Below the pieces are notes generated by a model that was not told where the DNA came from, did not search any database, and worked only from the letters and a program-made list of their open reading frames with translations. Below, piece after piece: positions 34,212 through 41,152 of a stretch of 64,000 nt of DNA. The stretch lies in contig CAVQUX010000033.1 of NCBI GenBank assembly GCA_963716925.1, positions 620,001 through 684,000 on the forward strand, in the 5' to 3' direction. Source of the DNA: DAISKN01 sp963716925. GTDB lineage: Bacteria > Acidobacteriota > Vicinamibacteria > Marinacidobacterales > SMYC01. Within the stretch, counting starts at the first letter, position 1. Every line of letters starts with the position of its first letter. A program made the translations under genes and the position numbers.

Positions 34212-34800
34212 ATGAACGCTCCAGACAAACTTGAGTTCGTCGGATTCTGGAAGCGTGTCATGGCGGCGCTAATCGACGTTCTGATTGGTCTTCCACTCGG
34301 GCTACTCATGCTACCCCTCGATTACTGGGCGTTAGAAAACGATGCCGCCCTAGTCGTCGCGGCGCGTGGCCTGATTGGACTCTTGGTATTCATGTGGTTG
34401 GTAGTCCGCTTTCGGTGGTACTCCGGGAAAGTTGCTTATCGGAATCCGAATTGTCGACGGAAAGGGAGCGTTGCTGACGTGGGGAGCCGCCCTACGTCGA
34501 GAACTGCCCGGTGTAGTGGGCGTGGTCCTCGGCACCGCTGCACTGAATGCTGCGGCTGCTGGATTTCCGGGATTCGGTGGTGAGCCAACGTTCGACGAGT
34601 ATTCGTTGGCTATACGCAGTCTCGGCGGACCGTTTTTCATGCTCCACTATTGGTGGGCTTGGTTCGGGCTTCTTGACCTCGGAGTCATCCTGTTCAACAA
34701 AAGAAAACGCGCGATTCATGACTTCCTTGCTGGAAGCTATGTCGTTACGAAGAACTCCTATCTGAATATTCAACCGGCGGATATTCCGATCAACGCGTGA
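34212..34800 (+). CDS. Cassette 1: RDD-family membrane protein, frameshifted
   Basis: The first half (FVGFWKRVMAALIDVLIGLP) is the RDD domain opening with its membrane helices; the second half, in the next frame, begins GGTPGKLLIGIRIVDGKGA, the family's central motif, and ends with RAIHDFLAGSYVV. They join if one T is dropped from TTT at 34410-34412. The corrected protein is about 195 residues with four predicted helices and an arginine/aspartate pattern in helix 1. Function of RDD proteins is mostly unknown, some act in transport or Na/H exchange. The gene starts seven bases inside the cassette. Confidence 0.8.
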
Positions 34801-34803
34801 GCC

Positions 34804-34938
34804 AGCTAACTTCGGAATGGAGCGGACGTGGCCTTTCCCTTCGTGTAGTATGGCAAGTCACATGAAACGGCGATGGCTCCGGGTGGCGTCGTGCTGCTGC
34901 CACAGGACTGGCCACGCCGCTCATTCCGAGTGTTGGAC
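34804..34938 (+). repeat. attC site 1
   Basis: R'' AGCTAAC (34804-34810) and R' GTTGGAC (34932-34938). Inner arms TCGGAATGGAGCGG-A-CGTGGCC and GGCCACGCCGCTCATTCCGA pair almost fully, leaving the extra G of GGAGC unpaired as in functional attC folds. 135 bases long. Confidence 0.85.
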
Positions 34939-35010
34939 AGGCATGTGGGTCTGAACACGATTGAGTCAACGCCGTCACCCTTGGGCGAGACAGGTGAGAA
35001 CCGGCTCAAG

Positions 35011-35328
35011 ATGCCCAAGGAGACGGGATGGTACTTCCTCTCGGCGGTGAGCAGTGTCTTCTTCATCGGCGGAGCATTGGGTGGCGGCTCAAGAATTCTG
35101 GTCGCGCTCAACGTGTTGATGCTGGTGCTATCGCTCGTGTCTCTGGTACGGCCAACTGTGTTGGCTTGGACATACGTGATGCTAGGAAGCGTTGTTTATT
35201 GCTCCATCCTGCTGTCAATGGTAAGCAGCTTTGCGGTCATTGAGTGGGCGTTCTTGACCGTGTTAGGAGCCGTTCCTAGCATGGGGCTCTGGTCGATTCG
35301 TCCTAGAAGGGGAGTTGTTGACCAATGA
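35011..35328 (+). CDS. Cassette 2: small membrane protein
   Basis: 105 residues with four hydrophobic segments (WYFLSAVSSVFFIGGAL, ILVALNVLMLVLSLVSLV, VLAWTYVMLGSVVYCSIL, VIEWAFLTVLGAVPSMGLW). A longer open frame extends upstream but crosses attC 1, so the ATG at 35011 is the first start compatible with a single cassette. I do not recognise the family. Cassette runs from TTGGAC at 34933 to the GTCCAAC of attC 2. Confidence 0.65.
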   Translation: MPKETGWYFLSAVSSVFFIGGALGGGSRILVALNVLMLVLSLVSLVRPTVLAWTYVMLGSVVYCSILLSMVSSFAVIEWAFLTVLGAVPSMGLWSIRPRRGVVDQ

Positions 35329-35356
35329 CCCAAGAAGGCTGCAACGTCGGCGAGCT

Positions 35357-35485
35357 GTCCAACTTCGGGATGGAGCGGCCGTGGCGACCTCCGTTCAGCC
35401 GCAGAGTTGAAACGACCGACGTCGCCTTCGCTGAACTTCGTGCTTTACTCGAGGCTGGCCACGCCGCTCATCCCGGGTGTTATAC
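35357..35485 (+). repeat. attC site 2
   Basis: R'' GTCCAAC (35357-35363) is the exact complement of the R' that opens this cassette. Arms TCGGGATGGAGCGGCCGTGG and CCACGCCGCTCATCCCGG pair with the same unpaired G as in site 1. R' is GTTATAC (35479-35485). The variable centre differs from sites 3, 4 and 7. Confidence 0.85.
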
Positions 35486-35491
35486 GCCTAC

Positions 35492-35520
35492 CAGACACGA
35501 CCCCGCAATTGCGTTATAAT
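35492..35520 (+). promoter_or_regulatory. Sigma-70-like promoter of the brnTA cassette
   Basis: A consensus -10 TATAAT (35515-35520) lies 17 bases after CAGACA (35492-35497), a 4-of-6 match to the -35 box. It is inside the cassette, six bases after the attC 2 core, and 23 bases upstream of the brnT start. AAT-TGCGTTATAATTAC is conspicuously AT-rich for this genome. The cassette thus seems to carry its own promoter. Confidence 0.6.
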
Positions 35521-35543
35521 TACAGTGTCGGTATGGTATTCGT

Positions 35544-35837
35544 GTGGGTGAGTTAGGCTTCGCGTGGGATCCTAAGAAAGCGCGTTCCAATGAAAGGAAG
35601 CACGGCGTCTCGTTCGACGAGGCGCAGACCGTCTTCAGCGATGAAAACGGTTTACTCCTCGATGACCCGGACCATTCGGAACGCGAGGCGAGGTACCTTC
35701 TGCTGGGCATTAGTTCCTCTCTGCGAATCCTTGTCGTCTCACATGCCCTTCGGGGCGTTGATACCATCCGAATCATTAGCGCACGGGAAGCGGACCCGAG
35801 TGAGACTCGACAGTATCTCGAGAGGCTAGGCAAATGA
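35544..35837 (+). CDS. brnT: Cassette 3: BrnT-family toxin
   Basis: 97 residues with the BrnT pattern: FAWDPKKARSNERKHGVSFDEAQTVF at the N-terminus and VSHALRGVDTIRIISAREA towards the end. BrnT is a RelE-fold ribonuclease that blocks translation and is neutralised by BrnA. Start is a GTG at 35544. The stop overlaps the brnA ATG by four bases. Toxin-antitoxin pairs are frequent stabilisers of large cassette arrays. Confidence 0.9.
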   Translation: MGELGFAWDPKKARSNERKHGVSFDEAQTVFSDENGLLLDDPDHSEREARYLLLGISSSLRILVVSHALRGVDTIRIISAREADPSETRQYLERLGK

Positions 35838-36052
35838 GGAAGCAGTACGATTTTTCGAAAGCAAAGCGGAATCCTTATGCTGCGCGCTTGAAGAAACAGA
35901 TCACGATCCGTTTGGATCGTCCAACGATTGATTACTTCAAGGCGCTCGCCGAGGAGATGGGTGTTCCATACCAGACCCTCATTAACCTCTACTTGCGGGA
36001 CTGCGCGGCGAAGGAACGCAAGCTATCGATGTCGTGGAAAGAGTCCGCGTAA
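35834..36052 (+). CDS. brnA: Cassette 3: BrnA-family antitoxin
   Basis: 72 residues: a flexible basic N-terminus (KQYDFSKAKRNPYAARLKKQ) that would wrap the toxin, then the ribbon-helix-helix ITIRLDRPTIDYFKALAEEMGVPYQTLINLYLRDCA. As in known BrnTA modules it should bind DNA and repress its own operon. It follows brnT with a four-base overlap, the typical toxin-first order. Confidence 0.9.
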   Translation: MRKQYDFSKAKRNPYAARLKKQITIRLDRPTIDYFKALAEEMGVPYQTLINLYLRDCAAKERKLSMSWKESA

Positions 36053-36059
36053 GCACGGC

Positions 36060-36187
36060 GTATAACGACGCGTTGGAGTGGTCGTGGCCGTCTTCGTGAG
36101 CGGAGCTCTTCAAGTTGCCGCCGACGCCTTCGTTGAGTTCAGCGGTTTGCTCAAGGCTGGCCACGCCACTCAACGCGAGTGTTCGAT
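36060..36187 (+). repeat. attC site 3
   Basis: R'' GTATAAC (36060-36066) complements the GTTATAC that opens the brnTA cassette. Arms GCGTTGGAGTGGTCGTGGCC and GGCCACGCCACTCAACGC pair with one unpaired G. R' is GTTCGAT (36181-36187). Its central region (TTCGTTGAGTTCAGCGG) is shared with sites 4 and 7. Confidence 0.87.
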
Positions 36188-36202
36188 GCCTCAGGAGGTA
36201 AC

Positions 36203-36652
36203 GTGAGAGCGAAGCTAATCCAAGGGACGGTCGTGGTCGTTCTAGTTGCCGTCGCATTTGGTGGGGGTTATGCGTTGGGGCAGCGCGATGGTTTGGGTTG
36301 GATGAGCGAGTTTCTCGGCGCGGAAGTGCGCGGCAATCTACACCAGCGCGTGGAGACTCTCGCACGCCTCCGGACGGGGGACGAAGCTGGAGCCATTGAT
36401 CTCTTAGAGCGTGCTGTGGATACCGCTGCCGAGACTTTGCCCCAAGGGCAGTCGTTTTCCGAACTGTCTGCAGCGACGCAAGCGGCCTTGTCGGTTGCGA
36501 AGGTCTATCGGGAGGCATTTCCGCCAACGAAACCGTCTGAGGACCTTGTCGCGGTTCTTGCGATGACTCCACTGCCGGACGTCGAGTACTGCAGCCCCGC
36601 TCTACGTACTCTGTTGGAGGACGCGAGAGCCAACAGAACGAAACTTCAGTGA
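36203..36652 (+). CDS. Cassette 4: membrane-anchored protein of unknown function
   Basis: 149 residues. An N-terminal transmembrane segment (LIQGTVVVVLVAVAFGGGYAL) is followed by a helical soluble part with leucine-rich stretches (HQRVETLARL, GAIDLLERAVD). The start is a GTG at 36203 with an ideal AGGAGG 10 bases upstream; an upstream in-frame start would lie within attC 3. Not recognised; similar short anchored proteins are common cassette cargo. Confidence 0.75.
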   Translation: MRAKLIQGTVVVVLVAVAFGGGYALGQRDGLGWMSEFLGAEVRGNLHQRVETLARLRTGDEAGAIDLLERAVDTAAETLPQGQSFSELSAATQAALSVAKVYREAFPPTKPSEDLVAVLAMTPLPDVEYCSPALRTLLEDARANRTKLQ

Positions 36653-36659
36653 GAGCGGC

Positions 36660-36787
36660 ATCGAACTTGCCGTTGGAGTGGACGTGGCCCTCTTCGTCAG
36701 CATCGGAGTTCAGATGACCGCCGATGTCTTCGTTGAGTTCGGTGGTTCACTTAAGGCTGGCCACGCCACTCAACGCCGGTGTTCGAC
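36660..36787 (+). repeat. attC site 4
   Basis: R'' ATCGAAC (36660-36666) is the complement of GTTCGAT at the left of the cassette. Arms CCGTTGGAGTGGACGTGGCC and GGCCACGCCACTCAACGCC pair with an unpaired G. R' is GTTCGAC (36781-36787). The same length as site 3 and nearly the same centre. Confidence 0.87.
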
Positions 36788-36852
36788 GGACAGTTCTGAG
36801 GGTGACGAGATGCGCCACAGGTACATGAGCCGCTCGACTCAGGAGGCCCACA

Positions 36853-37545
36853 GTGAGCCAGGACGCCAGTCGGATCGGAAAGATGATCCTCGTGCCGGCT
36901 GTGATCACGCTCGCCGTCACGTTGCTGCGTCTCGTCGGCGAGTTGCAGGGCTGGTCGCCCACGCTGTTTAACCGGGAGTGCGGGTTCTGCTGGGCGCTCG
37001 TCGGGATCTGGTTGCTGGTCCCGGTGTTCGGCGCCTGGTTCGGATGGAAGCTGACCCGCGCCGGGTCGGGGCCGGGGAGCCTCGGCCGCGCCTTCGGGCT
37101 GACGTTGGCTGCGCTGGCTCTGCTACCTGTCACCGCATTCCTCGCACCCAAAGCAGGCATCGTGCCAGAGCGAATGTGGAGGCCCAACGTGCCGCTCAAT
37201 GAGAGTCTCACGATCCTGTCGGTGTTCGTCGCCGTTTTTGTCGTCGGTGTCGCGATTGGCATCCGGGCCTGGCCAGCGCTCGGCCGCACCCTTCTCGCCT
37301 ACGGCTTGGCCGCGCGCATCCCGGTCGCGTTGCTGATGCTCGTGGCCATGCTAGGCAACTGGGGCACCCACTACGACGCCCGGCCGTCGTACCCCCCCCA
37401 AATGAGCACGCTCGGGTGGTGGGTCGCGCTCGGGCTGGTGCCGCAGCTCTCGTTCTGGATCTGGTACACGATCGGGTTTGGTGCGCTGTTCGGAATCGTC
37501 GCAGCGGCGATCGCGCGGCGGCGGGGAACGGCAGCAGCAGGCTAG
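36853..37545 (+). CDS. Cassette 5: polytopic membrane protein
   Basis: 230 residues with about six hydrophobic helices (ILVPAVITLAVTLLRLV, CWALVGIWLLVPVFGAW, LAALALLPVTAFLA, ILSVFVAVFVVGVAIGI, VALLMLVAMLGNWG, FGALFGIVAAAIA). The start is a GTG at 36853 preceded by AGGAGG. No family recognised and no catalytic motif. GC is higher than in cassettes 1-3. The cassette's own attC is not visible at its right end, although GTCGAAG at 37623 is one base from the expected GTCGAAC. Confidence 0.72.
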   Translation: MSQDASRIGKMILVPAVITLAVTLLRLVGELQGWSPTLFNRECGFCWALVGIWLLVPVFGAWFGWKLTRAGSGPGSLGRAFGLTLAALALLPVTAFLAPKAGIVPERMWRPNVPLNESLTILSVFVAVFVVGVAIGIRAWPALGRTLLAYGLAARIPVALLMLVAMLGNWGTHYDARPSYPPQMSTLGWWVALGLVPQLSFWIWYTIGFGALFGIVAAAIARRRGTAAAG

Positions 37546-37649
37546 ACAGCCGGGTCTGCTTTCGTCAGCTAGCCGCCCGCGTCAGGTGACTCGTGAACAT
37601 GCTTTGACGAGAATCAAGTGCCGTCGAAGCGAGAACTGAAGGCTGATAC

Positions 37650-38105
37650 GTGCAGGGCGATCCACTTTCATCGCCAGCAACTTTCGCGCTCTTCTTCGTC
37701 GCTCTGTGGTTGGGGGTTGGCGCCATCCTTAGTGTCGCAAGCCGTTGGACAGAGCTTGCGGGCAGGTTTCCGGCCGCCGGTCAACCAGCCGGTACCACGC
37801 TCCGCGGGCAGGTTGTCTCAGTCGGCATTGTGAGCGAGAACAACGTAACCTATCTGACATTATCGGCTGAAGGGCTCTGCCTGAGATCGCACTTCCTTTT
37901 TCGGTTCATGCGTCGTCCAGTTCTCGTGCCGTGGTCAGAGGTCAGATTCCTATCAGAACGCAAGATCCTATGGTGGCGGAGCTACTTGCTTGACCTTGGG
38001 GGGATTACGACGGTCAGGGTCAAGGAGAAAGCGTTCAACGCTATGGATCCTTTCCTCATTGGAGCATCGGCCGCGGAGGCCCGACGATTGCCAGCAAGAG
38101 CATGA
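37650..38105 (+). CDS. Small membrane-anchored protein, possible bacterial PH-like fold
   Basis: 151 residues: one N-terminal helix (FALFFVALWLGVGAILSVAS), then a probably beta-rich domain containing LCLRSHFLFRFMRRPVLVPWSEVRFL and YLLDLGGITTVRVKEKAF, a layout like bacterial PH-type domains. The start is a GTG at 37650. It has no attC of its own on the left; on the right only a bare R' core remains. Function unknown. Confidence 0.62.
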   Translation: MQGDPLSSPATFALFFVALWLGVGAILSVASRWTELAGRFPAAGQPAGTTLRGQVVSVGIVSENNVTYLTLSAEGLCLRSHFLFRFMRRPVLVPWSEVRFLSERKILWWRSYLLDLGGITTVRVKEKAFNAMDPFLIGASAAEARRLPARA

Positions 38106-38114
38106 TGCCCAGCC

Positions 38115-38122
38115 GTTATGCC
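38115..38122 (+). repeat. Orphan R' core GTTATGCC at the left edge of the MazF cassette
   Basis: GTTATGCC is the exact complement of GGCATAAC at 38693-38700, so it is the left boundary of the cassette, but the upstream R''/L''/L' parts of an attC are missing. Deletion of the previous attC or insertion at a lone GTT would both explain it. Confidence 0.6.
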
Positions 38123-38172
38123 CACTTCGAGTGAGACTTGAGAAACGCTGCTGATCGTGGGAACGTAGAGTC

Positions 38173-38361
38173 ATGAGTGACGGAGCGAGAAGCGTTCTCG
38201 ACGCGTTTGAATCGCTGCCCGCCAACGAGCGTGAAGAGGTGTTGGCTGAACTGATTCGCCGGGCGGCTGATCGAGACCACGATTCTCCAACCGATGCGGA
38301 ATTGGTGGAGGCAGCGGATCGACTTTTCGTGGAATACGAACGGAGCGAGAGCGAGAGTTGA
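38173..38361 (+). CDS. Cassette 6: antitoxin of a MazF-type pair
   Basis: 62 residues, acidic and helical: VLDAFESLPANEREEVLAELIRR and a C-terminal ADRLFVEYERSE likely to bind the toxin. It lies immediately upstream of a MazF-like toxin with a four-base overlap (TTGA). Not MazE by sequence; it resembles the short acidic antitoxins linked to PemK/MazF homologues. Confidence 0.75.
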   Translation: MSDGARSVLDAFESLPANEREEVLAELIRRAADRDHDSPTDAELVEAADRLFVEYERSESES

Positions 38362-38681
38362 AGACTCCTCGTCGAGGAGAGATCTGGCTCGTTGACTTGG
38401 GCCTCGCGGCGAAAGTTCGACCCGCCTTGGTTGTCAGCATTTCGCCGGGCGACGACGATCGCGCTCTGGTGACGATCGTCCCGCACACAACAACCCTTCG
38501 AGGAACCCAATTCGAAGCTCGCTCGACAGTTGCTTTCCTCAAGTCCGGAGCGTTCGACGCTCAGGGTATCGTCACGATCCCGTTAGCGAAGTTGATTCGG
38601 GTGCTCGGCGCACTCAAGCCGGAGCAATTGGCAGCTGTCGAGGCATGCCTTTACAAATGGTTGGGCCTGCGAGCGCCGTGA
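38358..38681 (+). CDS. Cassette 6: MazF/PemK-family toxin
   Basis: 107 residues. PRRGEIWLVDLG at the N-terminus and KVRPALVVSISPGD are the MazF/PemK core with the catalytic arginine; TIVPHTTTLRGTQFE and GIVTIPLAKLIRVLG complete the SH3-like barrel. These are sequence-specific mRNA endonucleases. TTG start overlapping the antitoxin stop. Together the two genes fill the cassette between 38116 and attC 6. Confidence 0.88.
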   Translation: MKTPRRGEIWLVDLGLAAKVRPALVVSISPGDDDRALVTIVPHTTTLRGTQFEARSTVAFLKSGAFDAQGIVTIPLAKLIRVLGALKPEQLAAVEACLYKWLGLRAP

Positions 38682-38693
38682 CTGGAGGGCGGG

Positions 38694-38810
38694 GCATAAC
38701 TCTGAACTGGAGCGGACGGCACCAAGCCTTCGTAAACTCGTGAGACACCTGGATACGATTTCAGCTCCGGCGACGCCACCGTCGTGCCGCCGCTCAATTC
38801 AACGTTGGGC
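38694..38810 (+). repeat. attC site 6
   Basis: R'' GCATAAC (38694-38700) matches the orphan core at 38115. Arms TGAACTGGAGCGGACGGCAC and GTGCCGCCGCTCAATTCA pair with an unpaired G. R' is GTTGGGC (38804-38810). At 117 bases it is the shortest site and its centre differs from the others. Confidence 0.82.
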
Positions 38811-38848
38811 GGGCGGCTGAAGGTGCCTTCCGGTCCACCAAGTGAACC

Positions 38849-39652
38849 ATGAGAACGTACACGGACCGTGACCTACGCATGCTGGTGGCCCGCAGTTCTG
38901 TATCCTCGCATCTCGGACACCGCGTACCGCTGAATCTCGCAGGTGCCAATCTCGAGTTGGCCACCCTCCCCTACGTCGATTTTCGCGGTGCCCACCTCAA
39001 AGGCACCAACCTTCGAGGTGCGATGCTTTGGGGTGCGATCCTGGACGATGCGTGCCTCGATAATGCCGACCTCACCTGCGCCGACCTCACTTGGAGTTCC
39101 CTCTCCGGGTGCAGCACGAAGGGTACGCTACTGGTGGAGGCTGATCTGGACGAGGCGCTGGTTGACGATTTCCTTCCGGACTCCGTCACTGCAGGGTCGG
39201 ACATGATCACCATCTCGCTCACCGCGCAGGCGCACAGGCGAACGGCAGAATCTCGGCCGGATGCACCGAGGGAGATGGTCCGCACGAACGAGGCGAAGCT
39301 TGCCCGTGATGACGCGGTCTGGAGGGCGCACGAGCAAAGCGCGCCGCTGTCCTTGCGGAAGCGTGGCGCAGCGGGGTTCGAGCTCTGTCGCAACGATCCG
39401 GGGTTCACCGACGATGGGTATGCGTACAAGCGTAGGAAATTCGATCAGGCCCAGACTCGTGTTCTCTCCGACGCTGACTTGCAAGACTTGCTGCGCTGGA
39501 GCGCCTCGACCGGCAAGCCCCTGAATCTGCGGGGCTGTAACCTCTCCGGAGCCAAGCTTCGAAACGCGTCGCTTCGCGGTGCTTGTCTGGCGTTTACCAA
39601 CGCCACCGGAGCGGATATCCATGGCGTGGATCTGGCCGGGGCTAGATCTTGA
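38849..39652 (+). CDS. Cassette 7: pentapeptide-repeat protein
   Basis: 267 residues with two blocks of A(D/N)LXX repeats: one at about residues 27-85 (LNLAGANLELATLPYVDFRG, LKGTNLRGAMLWGAILDD, DNADLTCADL) and one at about 223-267 (LNLRGCNLSGAKLRNASLRG). A charged 130-residue spacer (QAHRRTAESRPDAPREM) without repeats lies between them. Such right-handed quadrilateral helices can mimic DNA and protect gyrase (Qnr type), but this one is interrupted and its role is unknown. ATG at 38849. Confidence 0.82.
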   Translation: MRTYTDRDLRMLVARSSVSSHLGHRVPLNLAGANLELATLPYVDFRGAHLKGTNLRGAMLWGAILDDACLDNADLTCADLTWSSLSGCSTKGTLLVEADLDEALVDDFLPDSVTAGSDMITISLTAQAHRRTAESRPDAPREMVRTNEAKLARDDAVWRAHEQSAPLSLRKRGAAGFELCRNDPGFTDDGYAYKRRKFDQAQTRVLSDADLQDLLRWSASTGKPLNLRGCNLSGAKLRNASLRGACLAFTNATGADIHGVDLAGARS

Positions 39653-39761
39653 CGGTTCCTATGGTTGGGAAAGACTTTGATGGATGCTCTGGTGAAACAG
39701 CCCACCTTGCGAAGACCGCCAAGCTCCACTGCAACGGTAGGCTACGCCCCACCAGCACGGC

Positions 39762-39889
39762 GTATAACGTGGCGTTGGAGTGGACGCGGCCCTCATCGTT
39801 AGCGATACAGTTCAAATGACCGGCAACGCCTTCGCTGAGTTCGGTGGTTTACTCAGGGCTGGCAACGCCGCTCATCCGCAGTGTCGGCG
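39762..39889 (+). repeat. attC site 7, partly degenerate
   Basis: R'' GTATAAC (39762-39768) does not complement the GTTGGGC that opens the preceding cassette. The left arm (GCGTTGGAGTGGACGCGG) is of the site 3/4 type and the right arm (CGCCGCTCATCCGC) of the site 1/2 type, so pairing is imperfect. The R' core is GTCGGCG rather than GTT. The centre closely follows site 4. Confidence 0.72.
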
Positions 39890-39939
39890 TCACGAGGGCT
39901 CGTGCCCGAAGAGTGACGCTTGCGAGAAGAGAGGTCGCT

Positions 39940-40359
39940 GTGAGGGTTTATCCCAGAGAACGCTTCTCCTCCGAAGTCACGCTAACGCCATCGACGGTGG
40001 GCGCCTATGCGAACGCCGCTGGGGATGACAATCCCGTTCACCACGACGCCGAGTTCGCGGCGTCCACTCGCTACGGCCGCCTGATCGCGAGCGGTACCCA
40101 CACGACCGCGCTCCTGCTCGGTTTGACCGCTTCGCACTTCTCCAAGAAAGGAGCGATGGTGGGGCTTGAATTCTGGGTTCGTTTTCGGCGGCCCATCTAT
40201 GCTGACGAAACGATCCTTCTCGAGTGGCTCGTGGTCAAGGTAACACCGAACGATAAGCTCAATGGCGACGTCGTTGAACTGAGAGGCCGTATCAAAGCTC
40301 AAGACGGTCAGACTGCCTTGGGTGCTAAAGGACGAGTATTGGTTACCGACCACCTGTAG
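39940..40359 (+). CDS. MaoC-like hot-dog fold dehydratase
   Basis: 139 residues. The (R)-hydratase motif is visible: AAGDDNPVHHDAEFAASTRYG, with the catalytic aspartate and histidine, then GTHTTALLLGL. Members hydrate or dehydrate enoyl thioesters. The chosen start is a GTG at 39940 with AGAGAGG upstream, just right of attC 7; an upstream frame would cross the attC. Probably the cargo of a further cassette, although no attC is seen after it. Confidence 0.85.
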   Translation: MRVYPRERFSSEVTLTPSTVGAYANAAGDDNPVHHDAEFAASTRYGRLIASGTHTTALLLGLTASHFSKKGAMVGLEFWVRFRRPIYADETILLEWLVVKVTPNDKLNGDVVELRGRIKAQDGQTALGAKGRVLVTDHL

Positions 40360-40563
40360 GTTGAGGACCTCTGGACAAATGAATCGGGGGAAGCCCACGT
40401 GGGGCGCGCTGACGGAATCCGGTCGAGACGCAGCCGCAAGGCAAGGAAGGAGGTCGTGATGTTCGCGCCGCCTCTTCGTGGGCGCGGCTTCATTGGGTCG
40501 CCGCTCGCAGCTGATCTGGAGTGGTTGGACGGCTGAGCGTTTCGGCTCGTTGTCGGGGGATTC

Positions 40564-41112
40564 ATGACGAAGCCTCGAAAAGTCATCGTTCACATCGCAA
40601 CCAGCGCGGACGGTTACATCGCGCGTGCTGACGGCGATCTCGAGTGGCTGACCTCCCGCCCGGCACCCGAAGGTTTCTATGGCATGAACGCCTTCGTGAA
40701 GTCGATCGACACGAAGGTACTTGGCCGGAAGACCTACGAGATCAGCCTGCAAATGGGGGCGAAATTCGACTCAGGGAGTCGATGTCTCGTCTTCTCCCGG
40801 CAGCCTTCATCCGCGGACGCCCCGTCGGGCGTGGAGTTCGTGAACGAGCCCATTGGCCCGTTCATGAGCCGTCTTCGAGAGCAGCCTGGCAAGGATATCT
40901 GGTTGATGGGCGGGGGCGAGATCATCGCCTCCTTTCTGGACGCGCAGGCGATCGACGAGTTCGTCATCAGTGTGGCCCCGGTCTTCATCGGGGAAGGCAT
41001 TCCGCTGATCGCGCGACGTCACCGCCACGTGCCCTTGAACTTGCTCTCCGTCGAACGCTTCGACGATGGTCTGGTCCAGCTGCATTACCGCGTGGAGAAG
41101 GACCCCTCTTGA
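40564..41112 (+). CDS. Dihydrofolate-reductase-like (RibD C-terminal) protein
   Basis: 182 residues: KVIVHIATSADGYIARADGDLEWL, VLGRKTYE, DIWLMGGGEIIASFL and VAPVFIGEGIPLI follow the YwjB/RibD-C reductase pattern, which uses NADPH on a pterin-like or other small substrate. Many members are of unknown substrate and sit in accessory DNA. ATG at 40564. No resistance role is implied. Confidence 0.88.
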   Translation: MTKPRKVIVHIATSADGYIARADGDLEWLTSRPAPEGFYGMNAFVKSIDTKVLGRKTYEISLQMGAKFDSGSRCLVFSRQPSSADAPSGVEFVNEPIGPFMSRLREQPGKDIWLMGGGEIIASFLDAQAIDEFVISVAPVFIGEGIPLIARRHRHVPLNLLSVERFDDGLVQLHYRVEKDPS

Positions 41113-41152
41113 TGAGTCGGATCGAGGGGCCGCACCTTCGTCTGAGCACGCC

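Larger units (their letters stand above)
34200..39889 (+). mobile_element. Integron gene-cassette array lacking an integrase in the window
   Basis: Six imperfect-palindrome attC sites of 117-135 bases punctuate this stretch. Each has an outer R''/R' pair (xxxxAAC ... GTTxxxx) and inner L''/L' arms with the conserved unpaired G. The genes between them all point the same way, mostly as one or two per cassette. For four cassettes and the MazF cassette the R' at the left edge is the exact complement of the R'' at the right edge, as expected for integrated circles. Homogeneous attC sequences suggest a sedentary chromosomal array. GC is lower than flanking DNA in the first cassettes. Confidence 0.85.

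Noticed and set aside
34804..39889. Repeats considered as a CRISPR array
   Set aside because: The repeats are 117-135 bases, imperfectly palindromic and separated by whole genes, unlike 25-40-base CRISPR repeats with short spacers.
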